Below are positions 34,765 through 43,459 of a stretch of 64,000 nucleotides of DNA, one piece after another. Position 1 is the stretch's first letter. Each line of letters starts with the position of its first letter. The notes under the pieces were generated by a model. It searched no databases. It worked only from the letters and a program-made list of their open reading frames with translations, and was not told the DNA's origin. The DNA is from Endozoicomonas sp. 8E. GTDB lineage: Bacteria; Pseudomonadota; Gammaproteobacteria; Pseudomonadales; Endozoicomonadaceae. The translations under genes were made by a program, and so were the position numbers. The DNA lies in the NCBI RefSeq assembly GCF_032883915.1, contig NZ_CP120717.1:6300001-6364000 (forward strand), read 5' to 3'.

Positions 34765-35337
34765 ATGATTTCCAGACAATACCTAACCAACCCACAGCGG
34801 AAGCTGACGACTTTAGTCGTTTTACTATCAATCATGGTCTTTAGTAGTGGCCTGCTGGCCGCCAACCCCATGAGCCTCTCCCGCTATAAACTGGGTGCAG
34901 GGGATGAAATCATGATCTCCGTTTACGGTGAAGAAGGGATGGAGAAAGAAATAATCCTGACGGATGCGGGCAGTATTTCCTATCCGTTCCTTGGAGAGTT
35001 TCGCGCCAAGGGTCTCACCCTGGGTCAGCTACAAAGGCTGATAACGGAAAAACTGAAAGACGGCTATTTCATTGACCCTCGGGTCAGCGTCTCCATGGTG
35101 AAGTACCGCAAGTTTTTTGTCACCGGTGAAGTCAAGGAACCGGGGGGCTTTCCCTTTGAACCGGGGCTGACCCTGGAAAAAGCTATCGCTCTGGCGGGTG
35201 GTTTTACTCAACGGGCTTCTAAAAAAGGCATCATCGTCACACGCGATGAAAATGGCAGTGAGAAAGAAAAGGAACTGTCGCTTAATGGTTCGGTTCTGCC
35301 CGGTGACATAATCGTTGTCAGTGAAAGCTTCTTCTAG
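34765..35337 (+). CDS. wza: polysaccharide export protein Wza, short form
   Basis: Periplasmic/outer-membrane polysaccharide export protein, 190 aa. Start at 34765 gives a signal peptide (LTTLVVLLSIMVFSSGLLA) without a lipobox. The Poly_export domain is YKLGAGDEIMISVYGEEGME, followed by an SLBB domain (FFVTGEVKEPGGFPFEPGLT, LAGGFTQRA) and the end LPGDIIVVSESFF. The short form lacks the extra domains of E. coli Wza. Its TAG stop sits at the boundary of a MITE relic. Pairs with wzc downstream. Confidence 0.92.
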   Translation: MISRQYLTNPQRKLTTLVVLLSIMVFSSGLLAANPMSLSRYKLGAGDEIMISVYGEEGMEKEIILTDAGSISYPFLGEFRAKGLTLGQLQRLITEKLKDGYFIDPRVSVSMVKYRKFFVTGEVKEPGGFPFEPGLTLEKAIALAGGFTQRASKKGIIVTRDENGSEKEKELSLNGSVLPGDIIVVSESFF

Positions 35338-35389
35338 GAGGGCTGACCGAGAATAGAGCCTGAAAAATAAAAGACTATTCTCGTACAAC
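35337..35389. repeat. relic of MITE family C at the wza stop codon
   Basis: GGAGGGCTGACCGAGAATAG and the inverted CTATTCTCG about 25 nt later match the ends of the 208-bp element at 27694-27901; the centre and the outer right end are deleted. The TA of the wza stop TAG is the expected insertion dinucleotide. Confidence 0.7.
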
Positions 35390-35511
35390 ATCTCAGAAAA
35401 CCGGTAGCTAACTTGACTCTTTTTCAGCAATCACGGAGACAGAGGCATGAAGTTTTTCTTTTTAAAACAACTTTTCCTCCATGACTCCGTGGCAAAAAAT
35501 ATATACCCGAT

Positions 35512-37725
35512 ATGAACACAGAAACCCGACAGGCATCATCGCCACCCGAAGCCCCTGCAAAAACAAGATTGCCCCGAGACGAAGAGATTATCGACCTTCG
35601 CCAGATTTTCCATGTACTCAACAGTCACCGCTGGGCGATTGTCGGTTTTACCGCTACGGTCACCATGGTGGCAATATTCGCGGTGTTCTCCATGACACCC
35701 ATCTACCAGGCCACCGCTACCCTGCAAATCGAGCAGGAGCAAGCCAAAGTCCTATCTATTGAAGAGGTCTACGGCATTGATGGTGGAACCGACAGCTACC
35801 TCAACACCCAGTTTGAGGTGCTGAAGTCCCGTGGCGTACTGGAAAAGGTAGTCAACAAGCTTGACTTGCTGAACAACCCGGAGTTTAACGGTCGACTGAA
35901 AGAACCCCCCCGGTATGCAGGCATGTTGGACTGGCGCAGCTGGTTCGGCCTGAAAGAGCCGAAAGCGCCGGAAGATCCGGGCATGATCATGCGCGATACC
36001 ATCAATGCACTGTCAGCCAGTGTCTCCATTGAGCCTGTGCGAAAAACCCAGATTGTAAAAATCCATGCCCAATCCGAAACCCCGCAACTGGCAGCAAAAA
36101 TCGCCAACGCCATTGCCAACGCCTATATCGAATCCTACATGGAAGCGAAACTAGCCCTAACCCTGAACGCCACGGACTGGATGCAGGGCAGAATGGGTGA
36201 GCTCTCCGAAAAGCTGAGAGTGGCAGAACAGGAGTTACAGGACTACCGTGAACAGGAGAACCTGATCGAGCTGGAAGGGGTACTGAACGCTTCCAGCGAT
36301 GAACTCAAGGCGCTGACCAATGCCCTGGTGGAAGTGCGCCGCAAGCTGGCGATATCTGAGAACATCTATAGACAGATCTCTACCGGTGATACGCGCAAAG
36401 GCGACAATGCATCCCTGCAGGCGGTGCTTAGACACCCGCTGATTCAAAATCTGAAACAGGAGAAATCAAAAGTTCAACGACAGGTAACGGATCTGTCCCG
36501 CCGTTACGGCCCGAAACATCCTGATATGATTTCGGCAAGGTCTGAACTGAAAAGTATTCAGGACAACCTTAATCTCCAGATTCGCACCATCGTCGAAGGG
36601 GTAGAGCGGGAATACGAAATCGACAAGGCCAATGAACGCAGCTTGACTGCGGCGGTGGAAGCGCTGAAAAAACGCATTCAGGCAACCAACCGCAAAGAGT
36701 TCCGCCTGCGTGCCCTGGAGCGGGAAGTACAGACCAATAAAGACTTGTACGACGCCTTCTTCAAACGGATTCAGGAAACCTCGGCTACCAGCGACCTGCA
36801 GACCGCCAATGCCCGTATAGTGGATCAAGCCTTTGTACCGAACTCGCCGATCAAACCGAAGAAAAAGCTGATTGTTGCCGTGGCAGCGCTGATGGGTTTG
36901 CTGATCTCCTGTGGTATCGCCTTCCTGCTGGAAATGCTGAACAACACTATTCGCACGACGCAGGACGTAGAAGATAAGCTAAACCTGCCGGTAATGGGGG
37001 TATTGCCAAAACTCACCGATAAAGCCCTGCTCGACCGTGTGTTCAACCTGTTTACCGACAAGAAGCAGGCTTCATTCGGGGAGGCGGTGCGCACCATCCG
37101 GACCAGTGTCAACCTGACCGCAATGGACGAGAAACACCGGCTTTTTGGTGTCACCTCAACAGTACCCGGTGAGGGTAAATCAACAGTGGCCTCCAACCTG
37201 GCGCTGGCCCTTGGGCAGCTGGGCAAAACCCTGCTGATTGACTGTGACCTGCGTCGCCCGGTGGTGGGTAAAAACTTTCACGTCAAAGGGGGTTCTGCCG
37301 GGCTGGCCAATTTAATGGCCAATACCGCCAAAGTGTCCGATGCGGTGCATAAACTGGAAGGGATTGACGTTATTCCCTGCGGTATGGTGCCCCCGAACCC
37401 ACAAGAACTGCTAGCTTCTGATCGACTGGCAAGCCTGTTGACCAAACTGAGGGAGCATTACGACTACATTGTACTGGACTGCCCACCGGTACAGAACGTC
37501 AGCGACGTATTAATGGTTTCCCGCCATTGTGACGGGCTGGTCTATGTAGTGGAAGCCGGCCGTATGCAGGCCAATGCCGTCAACGCGGCGGTTGGTCGAC
37601 TGCTGCAGGCTGGAGCTCCGGTAACCGGAGCTGTGCTGAACAAGATTAATCCGAAAGCCAAAGACCCTTACGGTTATAACCAGCGGTATTACGACACAAA
37701 CGGTTACTACTCCGGGGCTTCCTGA
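35512..37725 (+). CDS. wzc: Wzc-type chain-length regulator and BY-kinase
   Basis: Polysaccharide co-polymerase with tyrosine autokinase domain, 737 aa. N-terminal Wzz domain with TM1 (about 46-65), a long coiled-coil periplasmic region with the GNVR-type segment, TM2 (about 450-470, LIVAVAALMGLLISCGIAF), then the cytoplasmic kinase: Walker A VPGEGKSTVASNLALAL (about 550), Walker A' LLIDCDLRRP (about 573) and Walker B YIVLDCPPV (about 652). The C-terminal Tyr cluster (YGYNQRYYDTNGYY) is the autophosphorylation tail. Works with Wza and Wzy in chain-length control and export. Confidence 0.96.
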   Translation: MNTETRQASSPPEAPAKTRLPRDEEIIDLRQIFHVLNSHRWAIVGFTATVTMVAIFAVFSMTPIYQATATLQIEQEQAKVLSIEEVYGIDGGTDSYLNTQFEVLKSRGVLEKVVNKLDLLNNPEFNGRLKEPPRYAGMLDWRSWFGLKEPKAPEDPGMIMRDTINALSASVSIEPVRKTQIVKIHAQSETPQLAAKIANAIANAYIESYMEAKLALTLNATDWMQGRMGELSEKLRVAEQELQDYREQENLIELEGVLNASSDELKALTNALVEVRRKLAISENIYRQISTGDTRKGDNASLQAVLRHPLIQNLKQEKSKVQRQVTDLSRRYGPKHPDMISARSELKSIQDNLNLQIRTIVEGVEREYEIDKANERSLTAAVEALKKRIQATNRKEFRLRALEREVQTNKDLYDAFFKRIQETSATSDLQTANARIVDQAFVPNSPIKPKKKLIVAVAALMGLLISCGIAFLLEMLNNTIRTTQDVEDKLNLPVMGVLPKLTDKALLDRVFNLFTDKKQASFGEAVRTIRTSVNLTAMDEKHRLFGVTSTVPGEGKSTVASNLALALGQLGKTLLIDCDLRRPVVGKNFHVKGGSAGLANLMANTAKVSDAVHKLEGIDVIPCGMVPPNPQELLASDRLASLLTKLREHYDYIVLDCPPVQNVSDVLMVSRHCDGLVYVVEAGRMQANAVNAAVGRLLQAGAPVTGAVLNKINPKAKDPYGYNQRYYDTNGYYSGAS

Positions 37726-38240
37726 CCTTTGTTTAGCCACGAAGAGCACTAAGGCTTAAAAATGGCCTTAGGCTCTTGGTAAATCGAAAAATACTGTTTT
37801 ATGTCAGGGGGAGCAAGCCAGGCTGAGGCTAAAAAACGGGAGCCTTAATACCTGTTATTGATAGGTCAATTGCTGTAACAGCTATGATCCATGGTCGCAT
37901 ATTCGCCACTCGCAATATTGATGATGCACGACAGAGTAAAAGTTATAGATTTAATGCCTTAGGTAACTTCTATTTCTTTAAATATAAGAAGATTGTCCAA
38001 AAATTAGACACCAGTTTGTTAAGTTACTGAGCCAGTGAAATTGCCAAAAAAAACCACTCAGGACTGCGATAAATACGCCCTGAAAACAACGACTTATGGA
38101 GTTTATGCGCACTTACCTCAACGTGCGTTCAATACAAAACTTATATCGTACTTGAAATGTAACATTGTTGCCGTAAAATGTTTCTCCATTGTTATCGGGG
38201 TGCTAGATCTCTCTAATTTTTCCCTGTCTGCTCATACCTG

Positions 38241-38275
38241 CACCATTGGTTGTCAGTGGTGTTCTTTTTTTATTT
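38241..38275 (+). terminator. terminator between wzc and the ugd promoter
   Basis: Stem CACCATTG / CAGTGGTG (8 bp with one G-T pair) with a 5-nt loop, then TTCTTTTTTTATTT. It probably ends wza-wzc transcription, or attenuates transcripts starting at a possible upstream promoter (TTGAAA 38152-38157, 16 nt, TAAAAT 38174-38179). The 500 bp upstream hold no recognisable gene. Confidence 0.75.
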
Positions 38276-38302
38276 GACAGGCAGCGTGGTTGGCGGTGTA
38301 AG
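38274..38302 (+). promoter_or_regulatory. probable promoter of the ugd polysaccharide operon
   Basis: Perfect -35 TTGACA (38274-38279), 17-nt spacer, -10 TGTAAG (38297-38302, four of six consensus bases). It starts in the T-run of the terminator and would place the ops element about 75 nt into the transcript. Confidence 0.55.
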
Positions 38303-38382
38303 CAATACCTGTTACCGAAGCCGTATGGCTAGACATCACAACTCGACGCTGGTTGTTTCAGTAAAAAACCGAAAATCTGACG

Positions 38383-38401
38383 GGCGGTAGCGTGGTTTTT
38401 C
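38383..38401 (+). promoter_or_regulatory. ops / JUMPstart element
   Basis: GGCGGTAGCGTGGTTTTTC matches the ops core GGCGGTAGCGTG(C)TTTTT found in leaders of RfaH-dependent polysaccharide operons. RfaH or another NusG paralogue is loaded here to suppress termination in long operons. It lies 161 bp before ugd in a non-coding leader on the sense strand. Confidence 0.88.
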
Positions 38402-38561
38402 TAATAGTAACAGTCGTCTAGCACTGCCAGATTCCATGAATTCCGGTTAGTTTATCTAACCAGTTTCAGCTCCTGCGCCTGGCGACCCTAAGCAAAATTA
38501 ACGTTTCACGCATTACAAAGCACTTATGACTGGTTTGGTCAGGCTGCTTTGAGAATACACG

Positions 38562-39770
38562 ATGACATTTGACACTCTAAATACGCAAGTGGCCCCAATG
38601 CCTAAAGTTGCAATAGCCGGAACCGGGTATGTCGGTTTGTCCAATGCCATGCTTTTGGCCCAACACAATGAAGTGATTGCGCTGGACATTATCCCTGAGA
38701 AAGTGGGCATGCTAAACGAGCGCCTCTCACCGATCGAGGATGACGATATTGAACGTTTTCTGCGCAATGAGAAGCTTCATTTCCGGGCAACTCTGGATAA
38801 ACAGCAGGCATTTGCAGAGGCTGATTATGTCATTATCGCAACCCCTACGGATTATGATCCGAAGACCAACTACTTTAATACCGAAAGTGTTGAAGCGGTG
38901 GTTCGTGATGTGATAGACATCAACCCGGATGCTGTCATGATCATTAAATCAACGGTACCGGTAGGCTTCACCCGGCAATTAAAAGAAGACACCGACAGCA
39001 ACAACATCATCTTTTCTCCGGAATTCCTGAGAGAAGGTAAAGCACTGCACGACAACCTCTACCCTTCTCGAATCATCATTGGTGAACAGTCAGAGAGGGC
39101 AAAAAAAATAGCAGAGCTGTTTGCCCAGGGTGCGGAGCAAAAAGATACCCCCGTACTTTTTACTAACAGCACCGAAGCCGAGGCCGTGAAACTGTTCTCG
39201 AATACTTTTCTGGCACTCAGGGTTTCCTACTTTAATGAACTGGACACCTACTGTGAAACCCACGGTATCGACTCACGGCAAATCATCGAAGGTGTTGGGT
39301 TGGACCCAAGGATTGGTAGCCACTACAACAATCCAAGCTTTGGTTATGGCGGCTATTGCCTGCCAAAAGATACCAAGCAGTTGCTGGCCAATTATCAGGA
39401 CGTGCCCAATAACCTGATCAGAGCTATTGTTGATTCCAACACCACTCGAAAAGATTTTATTGCCGACTCCATTCTACGGCGCAACCCTGAAGTGGTCGGT
39501 GTTTTCCGGCTGGTGATGAAATCGGGCTCCGATAACTTTCGTGCATCGGCCATTCAAGGTGTGATGAAACGGATAAAAGCCAAAGGGATTAAAGTGGTCG
39601 TCTACGAGCCGGTGCTGACTGAAGATGAGTTCTTTCATTCAGAGGTGATCAACGATTTGGAAGCCTTTAAAGCAGTCAGTGATGTGATTATTGCCAACCG
39701 CAAAGAATCTGATTTGGAAGATGTTGCGGAGAAAGTTTATACCCGTGATTTATTTGGGGTCGATTCGTGA
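38562..39770 (+). CDS. ugd: UDP-glucose 6-dehydrogenase
   Basis: Cytoplasmic enzyme making UDP-glucuronate from UDP-glucose with 2 NAD+. Rossmann motif [18 protein letters not shown]; middle [24 protein letters not shown] and EFLREGKA; catalytic Cys in [14 protein letters not shown] (about residue 265). At 402 aa it is slightly longer than E. coli Ugd; homology suggests the ATG at 38598 ([10 protein letters not shown]) could be the true start, but neither ATG has a strong SD. First gene after the ops element, so the head of the sugar-precursor operon. Confidence 0.95.
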   Translation: MTFDTLNTQVAPMPKVAIAGTGYVGLSNAMLLAQHNEVIALDIIPEKVGMLNERLSPIEDDDIERFLRNEKLHFRATLDKQQAFAEADYVIIATPTDYDPKTNYFNTESVEAVVRDVIDINPDAVMIIKSTVPVGFTRQLKEDTDSNNIIFSPEFLREGKALHDNLYPSRIIIGEQSERAKKIAELFAQGAEQKDTPVLFTNSTEAEAVKLFSNTFLALRVSYFNELDTYCETHGIDSRQIIEGVGLDPRIGSHYNNPSFGYGGYCLPKDTKQLLANYQDVPNNLIRAIVDSNTTRKDFIADSILRRNPEVVGVFRLVMKSGSDNFRASAIQGVMKRIKAKGIKVVVYEPVLTEDEFFHSEVINDLEAFKAVSDVIIANRKESDLEDVAEKVYTRDLFGVDS

Positions 39771-39803
39771 AGTCAGGGCGGGTCTGAGTTTTTCTTATCT
39801 TTT

Positions 39804-39843
39804 TCTGCCGTCCTTACTGCGGGCACTCTTCTCGGCCAGGCAG
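39804..39843. repeat. degenerate copy of the MITE C interior
   Basis: CTGCCGTCCTTACTGCGGGC followed by ACTCTTCTCGGCCAGGC matches, in reverse, positions 27696-27733 of the 208-bp element (GCCTGACCGAGAATAGCGCC, then CGTAGCGAGGACGGCAG) with few changes. It begins about 35 bp after the ugd stop codon. Confidence 0.6.
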
Positions 39844-39902
39844 AGTCAGAGAATACGTACTATGTTACTTGCGTTGATGCTGAAAGAATCAGGAGAAAAT
39901 CC

Positions 39903-40280
39903 ATGAGTGCCTACAGTGCCAGGGAAGCACGTGCAAATCTGTGCCGTTTGATTGATGAAACTGCCCAAAACCATAAGCCAGTGCTCATTACCGGCAAACG
40001 CAATAATGCCGTATTGATATCTGAAGATGACTGGAGTGCTATTCAGGAAACACTGCACCTGCTCAATATACCGGGTATGCGAGAATCTATCTGCGGCGGA
40101 TTAGCCAGTGATATTTTAGATTGCAGCGAGGAACCCGGCTGGCGAGTTGGAAATTGGTATACACACCCAGCTGGCCCAAAAGATAAGAAGAAAATCAGGC
40201 TCACCGAGAGAGGGAAACCGGGGTCACTTTTAGCATCGTGGATTATTCAACGGTCAGTCGGATGTGTGCGCAATATATAA
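39903..40280 (+). pseudogene. YefM/Phd antitoxin run into a broken YoeB toxin
   Basis: The first about 80 codons are a normal YefM/Phd antitoxin: MSAYSAREARANLCRLIDET, VLITGKRNNAVLISEDDW and IPGMRESI. Where a stop would be expected after EEPGW the frame stays open (TGG CGA) and continues into remains of a YoeB-like toxin. In the +1 frame LASWKLVYT is visible, then in the antitoxin frame PKDKKKIRLTERG. So the toxin has a frameshift and is truncated, and the antitoxin has lost its stop. Confidence 0.7.
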
Positions 40281-40330
40281 ACTGAACCTTACCCTGTTCC
40301 CTTTTTAACTTTTGAAAGGTTTAACTTTTT

Positions 40331-40735
40331 TTAAAAATCAGCATACAAAGTAACAGGTATATATTTCCGGTAGTGAATAAAGTCTTTATCCTTCGTCAGT
40401 ACAGGGATCTGGTGTTTGATTGCCATGGCTGCAATCAGAAAGTCGGTATGAGAGCCCTGAACCCCGTTTCTGCGGCAGATATTGGCTTGGGTCGCAGCAC
40501 TGATATAGTCCATTTCCATAATCGGCAGCAGATCAAACGCACTCAGTTTTTCACACAACCGAGTGAATTGCTCATCGTATTTAATGCCGGTTAACACTTC
40601 TTGCAATATCGGGCCAATCATCACAGCCCGGTGTTGGCGGATTAATCTCTGCAACAGTATTGTTTCTTCAGGTATGGATTCAGTCCTGCGTCGGCGCAGT
40701 GCAGCCGACCATACACAGGTATCAACAAGCACCAT
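40331..40735 (-). CDS. vapC: VapC-type PIN domain ribonuclease toxin
   Basis: PIN-domain RNase of 134 aa. Acidic residues in the usual places: MVLVDTCVWS (Asp5), QEVLTG (Glu), SHTDFLIAAMA (Asp near 97) and LTKDKDF (Asp). Its ATG overlaps the vapB stop by one base. Looks intact. Toxicity through RNA cleavage is family knowledge. Confidence 0.92.
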   Translation of the reverse strand: MVLVDTCVWSAALRRRRTESIPEETILLQRLIRQHRAVMIGPILQEVLTGIKYDEQFTRLCEKLSAFDLLPIMEMDYISAATQANICRRNGVQGSHTDFLIAAMAIKHQIPVLTKDKDFIHYRKYIPVTLYADF

Positions 40736-40932
40736 TATTTTCTTCGGGCCTCTTTTTTAGGGGGCTGAGCGTGGTAATCAATGGTGCCGAAATCATCCAG
40801 TAGTTCCAACTGCTTGCGGTGGCGAATAAATTCGGCGAGAGCTTCGTTAACGGCTGCTTTTTTGGTTTTGTAGCCACCCAGCTGTTGGACCTGAGCAATC
40901 AAGTCGTCGTCTATAGCGAGGTTTGAAGGCAT
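40735..40932 (-). CDS. vapB: VapB-type antitoxin
   Basis: A 65-aa ribbon-helix-helix antitoxin of the VapB type: MPSNLAIDDDLIAQVQQLGG, KTKKAAVNEALAEFIRHRKQ, then an acidic/aromatic C-terminal tail for toxin binding. Start at 40932, with SD AGGAG; the longer frame has no SD. Coupled to vapC. Confidence 0.9.
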   Translation of the reverse strand: MPSNLAIDDDLIAQVQQLGGYKTKKAAVNEALAEFIRHRKQLELLDDFGTIDYHAQPPKKEARRK

Positions 40933-41071
40933 GTTATCAACTCCTACACAATGGTTTACACAAAAAATCAGTTTAGCCCGAGTGCTCATCCATTGCCAAT
41001 GGCTGAACAATCGCAAAACATGAGTGATCGACTGTAGACCAGGTAGAAACGACTATCGGCTGAGGCATCCC

Positions 41072-41361
41072 ATGAGGCCATCGGCAGCATAAAAAAATAC
41101 CGGGTAAAGATTAAGGCCATCATAAAAGAACATAAAGCGGCCAATGCCAGAGTATTTGGCTCTGTACTGAATGGAACGGACACCGAAACCAGTGACCTGG
41201 ACATACTGATTGACCCAGATCAGGGCATGACCCTATTTGATATTGGAGCGATTCGCCACAAACTAAAGCAGCTAACCGGTGTAAAAGTTGACATCTTGAC
41301 CCCCGGCTCACTTTCAGACTCAATCAGAGAAGAAGTTCTTAGCCGGGCAGAGCCGATATAA
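41072..41361 (+). pseudogene. frameshifted duplicate of the MntA gene at 43913
   Basis: Nearly the same sequence as the intact gene at 43913-44203, including about 25 bp upstream. One base is lost near codon 6 (GCATAAAAAAATACC here against GCATTAAGAAAATACC), giving a TAA stop; length is 290 nt against 291. The catalytic region (GSVLNG, then DLDILID) is otherwise preserved. No HepT gene follows this copy. Confidence 0.88.
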
Positions 41362-41470
41362 AACTGAAAAATTCCCCAACCTCAGTTTTTTGGCCTGAAT
41401 CTGGTTTCCTACTCTTCGCACCTTAAAGTAAAACTATATTAGTATTACCTTAAGGTGCAGGTAGAAAACC

Positions 41471-41563
41471 ATGAGAGTATCTAAAAATGGACAAGTCACT
41501 ATCCCTCGGGAAGTAAGGAAGGCACTCGGGATTTTCCCGGTAATTAAAATTGCTGATGCCTAG
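41471..41563 (+). pseudogene. truncated AbrB/SpoVT antitoxin
   Basis: MRVSKNGQVTIPREVRKALG is a textbook AbrB-type N-terminus, but after GIFPVIKIADA a TAG ends the frame at 30 codons; the normal domain needs about 45 and the toxin-binding tail is missing. Upstream, CCTTAAAG and CCTTAAGG about 28 bp apart may be leftover operator sites. Confidence 0.65.
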
Positions 41564-41575
41564 CCGGACTTCACC

Positions 41576-41868
41576 AAAGAACCAAATATCCAACAGACTG
41601 TTGGACAAATTCCCTGGGGGCATAACCTGCTTAGCCAGATCAAAGCAGAGCATGATGCCCCGAGTATTGGCCTGTTGCTGTGCAAGAGGCGCAACAAGGT
41701 AGTGGCCGAATATGCCCTCAGGGATAATGCCAAGCCCATTGGTGTTACAGAGTATCTGCTGGCCCAGACATTGCCAGATGAATTGGAAGATAAACTGCCC
41801 AGTATTGAAATGATTGAGAAAGAAGTATCCCTTCTTCCTGAAGAAAGAAATTTTGATTAAACAGGACA
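41576..41868 (+). pseudogene. second decayed DUF1016 nuclease
   Basis: Translation gives NIQQTVGQIPWGHNLLSQIK, a DUF1016 N-terminal motif, fused directly to HDAPSIGLLLCKRRNKVVAE and YALRDNAKPIGVTEYLL, the C-terminal nuclease end, then LPDELEDKLPSIEMIEKEV. About 150 residues between the two parts are missing, so catalytic residues are lost. It is a different family member from the remnant at 22743. The 300 bp that follow hold only unrecognised coding debris. Confidence 0.7.
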
Positions 41869-42187
41869 AACCTGTGATTCACCCGTTATATTTGCAATGC
41901 CTCCAGGAAAGACGAGTTAGAGCGAGATCCAACTTTTATCCAAACCAACACTTAAAATTATGTTTGATTTTGCCGGTAGCTACGCTAAAGTTCCGTTTAA
42001 CAACACCCCTTCCGCTTCCCGTCAGATCAGCGCACTGAAAGGGGTTACTTGTTTCTGGAAACCTACAAAATCAAATAGTTATCTTGCAGGGATTGATCTG
42101 TGAGTTCATCAATTACGAAAGCTATACAAAACCTTTGTCGTCTTAATTCATACAATGAATATCATTTACAACTCGTTCCCACACTCT

Positions 42188-42452
42188 GAGTGTGTCGCAA
42201 AACTCTCTCCAGCGTGGGAACGAGTTGACTCACGTCATTACCGGCTTAATTCTCGTCATTCCCGCGAAGGCGGGAATCCACAATGACTCACCACCAGAAC
42301 CATAATGCCCGGTGCCCCCCTGGCTTTGTCATCCCCGAGAAGGCAGGGATCCACCGTTGGCGCTGGATTCCCGCCTTCGCGGGAATGACGACCTCAGAGC
42401 ATGGGAACGAGCTGTTGGAGCTTCGCGACACCCTCGCTCTGCGTGGGAATGC
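42188..42452. repeat. 265-bp MITE-like element, family B, copy 2 (inverted)
   Basis: Same element as 24279-24543 in reverse orientation, with both CGTCATTCCCGCGAAGGCGG inverted repeats and the GTGTCGCAAAACTC / GACACCCTCGC ends. Additional fragments of the same repeat (TTTTGCGACACTCTC, CACGCTGGGA) continue to 42557, right up to the next start codon. Confidence 0.85.
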
Positions 42453-42560
42453 TACCTTCACTGAAAAGCAGACTCTACAGCGTGAGATAGGTATGGGTTC
42501 CCACGCTGGGACCCACAGGACCTAAAAGCATGGGAACCAGAATTTTGCGACACTCTCTAA

Positions 42561-42977
42561 ATGGTTGACTTTGGGAAATTCAAGCAGTCCCTTGTGCTAC
42601 TGGAGTCGCAATTCGGGAATTGGCAAACTCTGGATACGTCCTTACCCACATGGATTCAGGAAGCAGTTTCTGAATCCGTTATCCGGCGGTTTGTAATCTG
42701 CTACGACAGCTTATGGAAAGCCCTGAAACGCTACCTGAAAGAAGGCCTTGGTCTCCCTGATGTGCCTAACAGTCCAAAGCCGCTGTTTCGGATAGCCAAT
42801 GAAAACCGCTTACTAACATCTGATGTTGCTCAGTGGTTGATATACGCAGACACTCGCATTGGAACTTCTCACGACTACGATGGGGAAAAAGCAAAAGCTG
42901 CACTGAATATTATGGATGCCTTTATCAAGGATTCCGTAAAGTTTTATGTAACCATGAGCGGTGAAACCTGGTCATGA
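42561..42977 (+). CDS. HEPN protein, HI0074 family
   Basis: A 138-aa helical protein of the HI0074 family with Rx4HxY motif RIGTSHDY (residues about 102-109) and AVSESVIRRFVICYDSLWKA. Its stop overlaps the next start (ATGA). Usually this family is paired with an MNT nucleotidyltransferase, but the coupled partner here is a UPF0175 gene. The start codon lies directly after MITE-derived sequence and has no good SD, so the element may have altered its expression. Confidence 0.82.
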   Translation: MVDFGKFKQSLVLLESQFGNWQTLDTSLPTWIQEAVSESVIRRFVICYDSLWKALKRYLKEGLGLPDVPNSPKPLFRIANENRLLTSDVAQWLIYADTRIGTSHDYDGEKAKAALNIMDAFIKDSVKFYVTMSGETWS

Positions 42978-43228
42978 AAACAGCGTTGGAAACACCTGAC
43001 CTAAATGCTCTGTTGGGTATTCCCTTTACAGACGAACTGCTGGAACAGGAAGTGGCAATTAATCTTGCCATGCATTTGTTTCGAAATGACCTGGTTACCC
43101 TTACTAAAGGGGCCAGGATAACCCGGGTTCCCCTGGTTGATTTTATCCAGATGCTGGGTACACAAGGCATTCCTGTAGTTGACCATGACCCTGCGGATCT
43201 GGACAGTGACCTTGAAAACCTTGGATAA
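42974..43228 (+). CDS. UPF0175 family protein, probable antitoxin
   Basis: An 84-aa UPF0175 protein: IPFTDELLEQEVAINLAMHL, LTKGARITRVPLVDFIQML and the acidic tail DHDPADLDSDLENLG. The family is normally the antitoxin of PIN (DUF3368) toxins. Here it overlaps a HEPN gene by four bases instead. The frame just downstream (43229-43459) is open for 76 codons without a start (ends YDPYGSGA) and I cannot identify it. Confidence 0.78.
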   Translation: MKTALETPDLNALLGIPFTDELLEQEVAINLAMHLFRNDLVTLTKGARITRVPLVDFIQMLGTQGIPVVDHDPADLDSDLENLG

Positions 43229-43459
43229 GCCGAGGATACTTCGCAAATCGTATCCGGCAGCAGCCAAATAATTGCCTTTGATAATCACCAGAAATTCAAC
43301 ACCAACAGTGAAAATCAGCTTTTTACACTGACTTCCCTGCTGTTTCTTAAGAAAGACATCAATGGGTTTACGCACTATTCGGCTGAAAGTTGTATAGCAG
43401 ATATGGAAGACCTGAAACCAGCAGCTATTTTTTATGATCCTTACGGTTCAGGTGCTTAA
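43229..43459 (+). other. open frame without start, unidentified gene remnant
   Basis: Directly after the UPF0175 stop an uninterrupted frame (EDTSQIVSGSSQIIAFDNHQ ... ADMEDLKPAAIFYDPYGSGA) runs to a TAA at 43457-43459 with no ATG near its beginning. It looks like the C-terminus of a lost gene. No family recognised. Confidence 0.35.

Noticed and set aside
38035-38277. 80-aa plus-strand ORF before the ops element
   Set aside because: No SD, no family likeness, and it overlaps the terminator hairpin of the ugd leader.
43001-43375. 124-aa minus-strand ORF
   Set aside because: Opposite to the intact UPF0175 gene and the open frame after it; the plus-strand reading is better supported.
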